Part shown: one piece after another, positions 56,901 through 64,000 of the stretch
Layout of the letters: each line of letters starts with the position of its first letter
Numbering within the stretch: position 1 is the first letter of the stretch
Assembly: GCA_008828725.1 (NCBI GenBank)
Contig: MEHQ01003671.1
Span: 63,361 to 127,360 of the forward strand
Direction of reading: 5' to 3'
Source of the DNA: Saccharina japonica
Taxonomy: Eukaryota; Sar; Phaeophyceae; Laminariales; Laminariaceae
Length of the DNA stretch: 64,000 nucleotides
Position numbers and translations under genes: made by a program
Notes under the pieces: generated by a model
Database searches by the model: none
What the model saw: only the letters and a program-made list of their open reading frames with translations
Told to the model about the DNA's origin: nothing

Positions 56901-59900
56901 GCACACAAAGAAGGGGGGGGGCGGGGGTGTACTTCATTTTCATGCATGGCCGTAGTCGTATGGCATAGGCCCTCGCATCCCTACAATGCCGGGACGGGGC
57001 ATGTCGGGTTTTCGCCGACCAGGCAGACTTTGCTAGCACTAAGCGCGAAGCGTCGTGAGGTATTGGGCGAGTCGCATGGAGGGTGGGCTGCATCTTGCTA
57101 AGAACCGCCTCTGAGGCGGACTTGCATATGGACGACAGCTTCAATGAGTTAATATAATTTCCGGTGTGGCCACTTCCAGAGACAGCAATGGGAATACTAT
57201 GTAACTGCCTCATGGGTGCTTTACCATAAACACTACCTGGTACGTGATACGATCATTCCCCTTGTGCGGAGTAAAGCTTCTCCACCCCGCACAAATGATC
57301 TCTCGACCGCCAGCTGTGATCAAACGCCAAAACAAAAACAAAACTAAAAACGGTACCCTAGTGGTCTAGCTCATGTAGTGAACGGCATGTTTTAGAGTGT
57401 CGTTGCCAACCGACGCCAACCCAACTTATACATTATTATTTAGGCGGGGGGGAGGGGGGGTGGAGTTGGGCAACATCCATCCATCCACACGAGCATGCCG
57501 TTTACCTCTCTCCCCTTTTTTCTTTTTCCACCCGCTGTCGCCGACGCTAACGCGGCCCTCTCTTCAGGCCTACGTAAAGCAGGAGGACGTGTTTTACAGC
57601 CAGCTCACGGTGAGGGAAACCCTTGTCATGTCGGCACGGCTCCGCCTGCCCAGCTCGATGTCTCTTGACGAGAAGACCGCGATGGTGGACGAGCTCATGA
57701 ACAAACTCGGGCTGTCCAAGGTAAGCAGACACCGTACAGCAGGGTAGCGACACACAGTAGGGTAGAGGCGGACAGTAGGTGAAGTAGAGGCGGACAGTAG
57801 GTAGGGTAGACCGACAGTAGGTAAGATAGAGGCGGACAGAGACTGTAGACAAGGTAGAGACAGTATGCAGTATAGAGACAGTATGCAAGAGAGAAGACAC
57901 TAGGTAAGGGTAGAGACAGTATGCAAGGTAGAGAAAGTCGGTAGACTCGATAGAGACAGCAGGCTAGGTAGAGACAGCAGGCAGGGTACAGACAGACGGT
58001 AGAGGCTGTAGGCAAGGTTGGAGACGTCGGCAAGGGTAGAAACAGACAGCAGTATCAAGGTAGGGACAACAGCCTGCTGTAGATAGCAGGCAAGGTAAAA
58101 ACAAACAGCCTAGATAGTAGGTAAGGTGAAAAAAACAGCCTAGATAATAGGCGAGGTAGAAACAGGCAGGTTACATGCGGAGACAGATAGCAGGTAAATA
58201 CAGGCCGTGGGCAAGGTCCAAACAGGCAATAGGCAAGGCACATAGAGTGCAATGCACGTGCACAAACAGTAGGCAACGTAAATACAGACAGTAGACTAGG
58301 TAGACAGGTGCAGGCTGGCTTCATGCAGTAGTCAAGGTAGAGACATATGGCAGGGGGGGGAAGGGCTGCATGCTGGTCGGGGACCCCCCTCTCTCTCTTT
58401 CGGCCCGCTCTCTCCGCGGTTTCGTCCCGTCTTCGACCGTCTGCCCCCAGACTCTCTTGTGTACATAACGGGTATGCGTTTGTGGAGTGTTTTCGTGCCG
58501 TGCGCTCTGCTTTTTCCTTCGCGTCGTTGCCACCTCGCCCCCTTTTTCGTCTTTTTTTGGGGGGGGGGAGAGGGAACACCACTCAAGGGGATTCGTTGGC
58601 GGCAATCAGGGTTATCATGGTCGCTATTTCCCCTCTTCCCTGCTTACGCTGACGACACTCCCACGACGGAGTTTCCTGTTGGCTAGACTTCCGTCACGTG
58701 AATCGATGTAACCCAACACCCAACAGATAACAGGCGTTCTTGTCTAACGAACGCTTCCCTGTCAAGAAAAACAACACCCTTCTCCTACCTCTCTCTCTCT
58801 CCTCCCCGCCCCCCCCTCCTCCCATGTTTCCGTGTGTTTGTGTGTGTGCCACCGCCACCATCCGCTCCAGGTGGCGGACACGATCGTGGGCGACGAGAAG
58901 ACAAGGGGGATATCGGGTGGGGAGAGAAAACGCCTCTCCATCGCCTGCCAGCTCTTTGGAACTCCTTCGCTCATTTTCTGTGACGAGCCGACTACGGGGC
59001 TGGACTCTTTCCAGGCAAGCGAGAACCACGCGAGGAGAAAAAGAGGGGAGGGAGGGAGGGAGAGAGGGAGGGGTCGAGCGCTGCCTAGAGAGTAGAGAGT
59101 AAGAGGGGAAGGCCTGTCGCTGTTTCGACTTGTGTCCCGGTTTACGTTTTTTTCTTCAGTCACTGCAAGCGCGAGAGTGTGGAATAGCAGAAGTTTAACG
59201 AAAACCGACGAGCTGTGGGAGTGAACCCTGTGCGATGCAACACCGAAAGCATGTACCGGGGGGGGAAAGGAGGAGCTGAGAGTCGCTGAGTATAAGCTCC
59301 TGCGAGTCGAGCAGGAAATGAAAAAGATGCGACCGAAAATAATATGGAATACAAGTATATATCGGCGTCCCCGGTGGCTTGGTAGGTTGTCCTCGTGCCT
59401 AGTAGAATCGATTCCGTAAGTTCAAGTCTCACCGAGTGCACAAGCTCGTACCTAGGGACTTTTTTCTTGCAGAAAAAAACGAACAGTGGAAAGCGCGAAG
59501 AGCGCGAGTTAGCAAAAATCGACGCAAATCGGCGGACAGTGGGAACGCTGAACCCTGCGCGCGATAAAAAAATAAAGGCATGTCTATACCGGGGGGGGAG
59601 AAGGGACGACACTTGTGACCTTGGCTTGTTCAGAAGGTCGCCGAGGGTAAAAAAAGCCTCTTTATGCTCGTACGAGTTGAGCTGGAAAGTAAAAGCGATG
59701 ACCCAAAAAGCAAATTGCGCTGTGTTCCATGTCGTTAGAGTGCTCGTGACGTCTAGGCGACAGTATATATATATATATATTTCGAATGCGTACGTATACA
59801 CGCTTCAGGCGTCTATTTTGTTACTATTTTTATTCCCCTACGTTGGTGCCTCTTCCACGCCCAGACCTAACTCCTTCCCCTCCCCCCCCCCCCCACCCAT

Positions 59901-62900
59901 TCTCTGGCGCTCTCAGGCGGAGCGGGTGATGAGCACTCTCCGTCAGCTGGCGAGGGACGGGCACACCGTCGTCTGCTCGATACACCAGGTCCGTCGGCTT
60001 TGGTCGTCGCCCCGCCCCGTCGGTCAATGATCGGCCCACCTCTCACACTCCTTTCATCCTTACCCCTTGAACCGCGTTCCGCCCCTTCTCTCCGCCGCTC
60101 CCCCTCCCCTCCCCCGACCGTCTACCCTCCCCCTCCCGCCTTCCCCCCCCCCCCGCCTCCCTCATAAGAACTACGGCATGCACTGAAATGAGTCACCTTC
60201 CTCTCCCCTCCCGCTCCCCCCTCCACTCCCCCCACTCCCCTCCCGCCTCTCGCACCCCCCGGTCATCCCTACGGCCTCCTATTCGGCATGCATGCACACC
60301 TCCATACGTCCACGCAAACTTCAACACAACTTCACAACGTCAACTTCAACACACAAAAACTTCAACACGCTAACTTTAACACTCCCAACTTCAACATACA
60401 AACTAACCAACACGCAAAACTTCAAAAACACATGCGTCACTAGGAGTATATCTGGCATGGTCTACAGGTCAGGATTTGAGACCCAACTCCAACACAACAA
60501 CTTCCAACACCAAAATGTCAATTGATCGTCGGGCCCGCACAGCCGCGGAGCTCCATCTTCCGAATGTTCGACGACCTGGTCGTCCTGAGCGAGGGGCAGG
60601 TCGTGTTTCGAGGTCCGGCGAAGGGCGTGGCGGGCTACTTTAGCGATCGAAGGGGCACTCCATGCCCGCCAACACCAACCCGGGAGAGTTTGCGATCGAC
60701 CTCGTGTCCGTCGACTACGCGTCGGAGGTGAGTTGAGGGTAACGGATGTTGTGTATCGTGGATGGTGGTAATGGTGGTGGTGGTGGTGGTGGCGTTAGTG
60801 GTGGTGTTGGTGGTACTTGTGGCGATGGTGGTGGTGTTGGTGTTGGTGGTGGTGGTGGTGGTGGTGGTGGTTGTGGTGGTGGTGGTGGTGGTAGTTGTGG
60901 TGATTGTGGTGGTGGTGGTTGTGGTGGTGGTTGTGGTGCTTAGGTCTTTTACCCCAGCGCGAAAATCTTAACGCCGGCCCTAGCCCTGACCCCTGACCTT
61001 CCTCTTTTTTCTCTCGACAAGCAGGACGCGGAGGAGGCGAGCAAGCGGCGCATCTCTCGGTTCGCCAGCGACCACCGCGACTCCACGCCCGATACCGTAT
61101 CAACTGCAACCTCGGTTGGGCGTTGGCTTGGAGGGGCGTCATCGCCAAGCGAGAATGTCAAGGGAGTTGTCGGGAAGGGGGCGTTAGTGGCGGCGGCACC
61201 GGGGGGTGCGGGGGGCGGGTCCAGGAAGATGCGCCGACGGGTGCGGCTGCTGAAAAGGCCTAGTCAGGGGGCCGGTCCCCTGGAGCAGTTCCGGCTGCTG
61301 CTGTCGAGGTCGTGGAGGCAGGTTAACCGCGCCAAGTTTGCCAACATGACGCGGGTGAGAGAGGAGGGGAGGGGAGGGGAGGGTTTGTGACGCTGGTGGT
61401 GGTGGTGGTGGTGGTGGTTGTCGTGGTAATTGCTGTTGTTATTGTTGTTGTTGTTGTTGTGGGCGTTGTTGTTGTTGTTGTTGTTATTGTTGTTGCTGCC
61501 GATGCTGTTGCTGTTACTGCTGCCGCTGTTCGGCTGTTGCTGCTGCTGCTTGGTATTGATGTTTTGCCGTTGCTGCTATTGCTGCCGTTGTCGCTACTGA
61601 CGTTGCTGCCGCTGTTGCTTATGTAATTGTTCGCTGATGCTGGCGTTGATAGTGTTGTTGCTGCTGCTGCTGCCGTCCATTGGTATCACAGGGTAAAAAA
61701 GGCGGGCACAAGCCTTTGTTTTTTACAGTGGCTGTTTTCGATTGTTTTTGCGGGTGGGTGCGCTTTGTTGTTTGTTTGGGTAGGGGGGGAGGGGAGGGTG
61801 TTCGCGCTTCGTATCATAACGCCGTGGAGACGGAACCGTGGAGACCGCGGATGCAAGGCTGAATTGAGGGGCACGGAACGCTCGTTTCAATCACAGCAAG
61901 GAATTCCCGCTTGCCGTGGTGGTCTGTAGTTTCCGGGGCTTGCAATTTTTGGTTTTTTTCTCCACGCGGAGGTGACCCATTTTTATTGTATTTGTACGGG
62001 CGAAAAGACATACAAGGAGGCGGGGTGGGAAAAAGAGAGGGCGGTGTGCTTCGTATTCATGCATGGCCACCCTGATCGACTCCGACATGAAGGAGTACTG
62101 CCAGCGCCTTTTCTCCGCAGCGGTGGCCGTCGTCAAGGGCCCACTCCCGGTGATCGAAAACATGCCGGGCATGGCGTTCCTGACGTGGCCAGCGCTGCCC
62201 CGTATGCATACGGGGCAGCGCTGGGTACGCCGGGAACACCACGCCCGGCATGTTTTCGATCACCGGGAGTGGGCCCTTCGCGACGGCCGTAGTCGTATAA
62301 CCACAGACCCTCGCATCCCTACAATGCGGGACGGAGCATGTCGGATTTTCACCGACCAGGCAGAAAAAGAGACGGGGGTGGGAGGATGGGTTGGCGTCGA
62401 TCGCGCGGAACGCCGCGCCGCGTGCTGTCCGCTGATTCCTCCCTTTCGCTTGCCTTGCTGTACCTGATCGGATGGTGGCGTCTGGGTGGTATCGCCACGA
62501 GGAAGGAGATACACCCCTTACCGCTTCGGTGGACACCCCCTCCCCTTCGCGCTTGGTGGCAGCAAAGTTTGCCTTGGTTGGTGAAAACCCGATGTGCAAT
62601 CCGTCCGGGCGTTGTAGGGACATGCGAGGGTCTATGGTCATACGACTACGGCCACGCATGACATGCGGCTGATGGCTAATGAGTACGTACACCCCCTGCT
62701 TTGGGCAACCGAAGGTAACGCGGGCACCGACTGATGGAAAACATTTGTCGACGCCTTTTTTCCCGTGACAATCAAAAAATTATACATATTGTTGATAACG
62801 TTTGTCGCCGATCTCTTTAAGTTATTGTTGGTATGTTCGAATAGCACGTCGCCGCCGCCCTCTCTTTGATAAGTCAATGCATAAAATAACATACTTGAGG

Positions 62901-63037
62901 ATGATCGAAAGTGTTGTCGGGGCCCGCTGTCGTAACAGGTTGTCGCCAACCTTGGGTCTGCGGTGGTGTTCGGCTCGATCTTCTGGAAGCTCGGCCTCGG
63001 CCAGTCTTACATCAACGACCGCGTCGGCTTGCTTCAG
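53945..63037 (+). CDS. ABCG-type half ABC transporter, N-terminal portion (runs off window)
   Basis: The exons are 53945-54067, 55530-55664, 56251-56328, 57568-57720, 58871-59014, 59917-59988, 60543-60727, 61025-61354 and 62939-63037; later exons lie beyond 64000. Residues 10-31 form a signal-peptide-like hydrophobic stretch after [18 protein letters not shown] then leads into the nucleotide-binding domain: Walker A GPSGSGKT (70-77), Q-loop in AYVKQED (Gln-117), signature ISGGE (177-181), Walker B LIFCDE (197-202), D-loop and switch His-234. The NBD-then-membrane order, NTNPGEF motif and [12 protein letters not shown] before the first membrane segment mark the ABCG (White) subfamily, which exports lipids, sterols or waxes; the substrate here is unknown. 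The last visible exon is a membrane helix ([12 protein letters not shown]). Donors after 56328 and 59014 are GC. Exon 60543-60727 is one base short: the reading shifts at about 60670 between CPP and NTNPGEF. It is a pseudogene if that is real and functional if it is a sequence error. Confidence 0.9.
54800..54840. repeat. Short telomere-like repeat tract
   Basis: Contains GGGGTTAGGGTTAGGGTT, about four units of TTAGGG type, in the first intron of the ABC transporter gene. It is probably related to the longer array at 55700-56010. Confidence 0.8.
55327..55450. mobile_element. Foldback MITE, copy 3 of 3
   Basis: The inverted ends contain CCATAGTAAACACTAGTAAA and GGTCCTATTTACTATGG. The interior carries CCTATTTTTACTGACAATAT. 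It has the same architecture as 11290-11400 and 24331-24443. It sits 80 bp upstream of the Walker A exon of the ABC transporter gene. Confidence 0.8.
55700..56010. repeat. Degenerate interstitial telomere-like array
   Basis: About 310 bp of GGGTTAGGGTT, GGGTCAGGGTT and GGGTTGGTGTT variants on the plus strand. TTAGGG and its TCAGGG and TTGGGG relatives dominate. It lies in the ABC transporter intron between exons 55530-55664 and 56251-56328. Its degeneracy suggests age rather than a recent telomere join. Confidence 0.85.
56335..56640. repeat. Tandem duplication of a donor-site segment
   Basis: The sequence around the GC donor of exon 56251-56328 (CAGGGCAGGATCAGGCGAGT followed by a T-rich tract) recurs with changes near 56400, 56530 and 56600. 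The copy at 56530 reads GGATCAGGTGAGTTTT, with a canonical GT donor. Confidence 0.65.
56917..57436 (-). mobile_element. 0.52-kb dispersed repeat, full copy (minus orientation)
   Basis: Full-length reverse complement of the copy at 33976-34494, starting at a poly-G tract (the poly-C end) and finishing near AACCGACGCCAACCCAACTT. It lies in an ABC transporter intron, 130 bp upstream of exon 57568-57720. Confidence 0.8.
57725..58350. repeat. Minisatellite, about 20-25 bp unit
   Basis: More than 600 bp of degenerate units close to AAGGTAGAGACAGTAGGC, beginning a few bases after the donor of exon 57568-57720. ORFs on the minus strand are Tyr/Leu/Pro/Ser-rich products of the repeat. Confidence 0.9.
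59170..59700. repeat. Imperfect tandem duplication around a tRNA-like block
   Basis: Segments at about 59195-59330 and 59510-59690 share GTGGGA...GAACCCTG, GCATGT.TACCGGGGGGG and GAGT.GAGC.GGAA.T blocks in the same order, separated by the tRNA-like sequence at 59363-59445. The unit is about 330 bp. The stretch is intronic in the ABC transporter gene. Confidence 0.55.
59363..59445 (+). ncRNA. tRNA-like sequence, possible SINE head
   Basis: Contains an A-box-like TGGCTTGGTAGG and, about 45 bp later, a B-box-like AGTTCAAGTCTC, the spacing of an internal RNA polymerase III promoter. A clean cloverleaf with matching acceptor stem could not be drawn, so it is more likely a tRNA-derived retroposon head or tRNA relic than a working tRNA gene. 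It lies in an intron. Confidence 0.3.
60757..60942. repeat. (GGT)n microsatellite
   Basis: About 185 bp of GGT/GTT/GAT triplets directly after exon 60543-60727. Poly-Val and poly-Gly ORFs here are not proteins. Confidence 0.9.
61390..61680. repeat. (GTT/GCT)n compound microsatellite
   Basis: About 290 bp of GGT, then GTT, then GCT/GCC triplets on the plus strand, starting 40 bp after exon 61025-61354 of the ABC transporter. Confidence 0.9.
62135..62275. repeat. Long perfect hairpin inside a dispersed repeat
   Basis: The arms GGGCCCACTCCCGGTGATCG...CGGGC and its exact complement (34 bp each) enclose a second palindrome around GCTGCCCCGTATGCATACGG. Flanking sequence includes the GACGGCCGTAGTCGTAT block of the 0.52-kb repeat family. 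It sits in the intron before the membrane-segment exon of the ABC transporter. Confidence 0.85.
62290..62700. mobile_element. Fragments of the 0.52-kb repeat family in both orientations
   Basis: A minus-oriented fragment (about 62275-62365) contains CCTCGCATCCCTACAATGC and TTTTCACCGACCAGGCAG. A plus-oriented one (about 62550-62700) has TTGGTTGGTGAAAACC, CGAGGGTCTATGGTCATACG and ends AATGAGTACGTACACCCCC. Together with the hairpin at 62135-62275 they suggest a composite inverted-repeat element. Confidence 0.6.
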
Positions 63038-63631
63038 GTGCGGAATCCGACGCTGCTGTTACTGCTATTAATAACGCGCCGATCGCCATTTTACTAATGT
63101 ATTANTATCTCCCTACCGTGGATCATTTAAAGTAAGTATTGGATTGGATGAGGCTTCCTGCGCCGGCCCGTGGTCCCGCCCATACTTAATTGTTACGTTG
63201 CCTTGTCTCTGTATGTCTGCAGCTGACCACTGGTGCAGAGTTGTCTCACCCAAACTTCCTTAACATTGGATCAAGTATTTTCAGCACGAGGTGCGGTGGT
63301 TCCATTATTTTGGACCCTCTGATGCGAACGCCTTTTTACGATGAGCAAATATATCAATGTCATGGTCTATACATATATACATAGGCGTGCAAACGAAAAA
63401 AGAAAAAAGAAGAAAAAAAAAAAGAGGCGAAAACACACAACACGATGGGGATGTTTTTTGGGCAGTTTCTCAGTGGAGACTTTCCCATCAGTCACAGAAG
63501 GCGTCCGTTTCCACTATTAATAACAGCTTACGCTGGGTCTCTTGCCCCCATAAAACACATAAACTACATGTGCACTTTCATGTATAATACGTCGCTCAAA
63601 ACGCCGTTCGCAACTCCCGGAAACACTTGAT

Positions 63632-63687
<56 letters not shown>

Positions 63688-64000
63688 CACCACACCACAC
63701 ACACACACCAGCAACACACACACACCACACACACACACACACACACGACACACACACACACACACACACACACACCACACACACACACACCACACACACA
63801 CACAAGAATGGGCGTCCGATCGGGAAAAAAAAAAAAAAAAGAGGCGCCGGCGACTCTTATGTCAAACAAATTGAACAAATGCATACATACATATTCTAGA
63901 TACATACATAATACATACTTACTACATACATAAAAAAACAGGCCCATGTTGCCAGTGTTTATGTCTATTTGTTTGCGATTTGTTTTTCGTCTGTTTCCAA
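63038..64000. other. Right edge: ABC transporter intron with (CA)n microsatellite
   Basis: After the donor at 63038 no further exon of the ABC transporter could be identified. A peptide reading VTAINNAPIAI just after 63045 faintly resembles the family's next block, but there is no room for an intron. A CA repeat of about 175 bp with short interruptions occupies 63634-63805, followed by a TACATA-rich stretch (63880-63930). Confidence 0.5.

Noticed and set aside
57547..58582. Minus-strand ORFs rich in Tyr, Leu, Pro and Ser
   Set aside because: They are products of the intronic minisatellite of the ABC transporter gene.
60746..61626. Poly-Gly and poly-Val ORFs
   Set aside because: They are readings of (GGT)n and (GTT)n microsatellites.
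63045..63080. VTAINNAPIAI reading after the last ABC transporter exon
   Set aside because: It resembles the family's AINTAM block, but it begins about 10 bp after a good donor with no acceptor, so it cannot be a separate exon and breaks the frame if read through.
63517..63947. Cys/Val and Thr/His-rich ORFs
   Set aside because: They are readings of the (CA)n microsatellite.

Overview
The window is nuclear DNA of an intron-rich, GC-rich, repeat-loaded eukaryote. The best fit is a stramenopile of brown-algal (Ectocarpus-like) type. This is inferred from introns of several hundred bp to 5.7 kb around short GC-rich exons, a presequence with the heterokont-plastid signature (signal peptide followed directly by Phe and an Arg/Ser-rich stretch), TTAGGG-like interstitial repeats and dense palindromic mini-elements. 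No single character proves the species.

Five multi-exon genes were rebuilt by hand by joining exons whose splice phases agree. (1) On the minus strand at 2265-8363 is a long Ala/Lys-rich helical protein resembling a TolA-type stalk; its 5' end is unresolved. (2) On the minus strand at 16061-22640 is a complete 88-aa Costars (ABRACL-like) actin-regulator protein in three exons with one 5.66-kb intron. (3) On the plus strand at 22872-38201 is a coiled-coil protein of about 413-439 aa that starts 231 bp from the Costars ATG, so the two share a divergent promoter. One intron holds a 5.5-kb foldback element. (4) On the plus strand at 40884-47635 is an atypical Rab/Ras-like GTPase of 319 aa with an N-terminal acylation signal and substitutions at the hydrolysis positions. 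(5) On the plus strand from 53945 off the right edge is an ABCG-type half transporter, of which the N-terminal segment, the whole nucleotide-binding domain, the linker and the first membrane segment are visible.

Smaller calls are a single-exon 273-aa protein (14923-15744, minus), a first exon with a plastid-type presequence (12949-13133, minus), a Ser/Gly/Asp-rich ORF (48034-49089, plus) and a possible terminal exon (50651-50899, minus).

Most of the rest is repeats. They include PIF/Harbinger-like inverted-repeat elements with a 3-bp target duplication, several foldback MITE families, a 0.52-kb dispersed repeat, a foldback element whose arms are tandem arrays and which carries a nested TA-flanked element, minisatellites, microsatellites and degenerate telomere-like arrays inside introns.

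The most notable points are the GTPase with Ras-G12/G13/A59/Q61-equivalent changes, a high share of GC-AG introns (4 of 29 reconstructed), two exons each one base short in otherwise intact genes, and the nested foldback element. No CRISPR array, rRNA or prokaryotic operon was seen.
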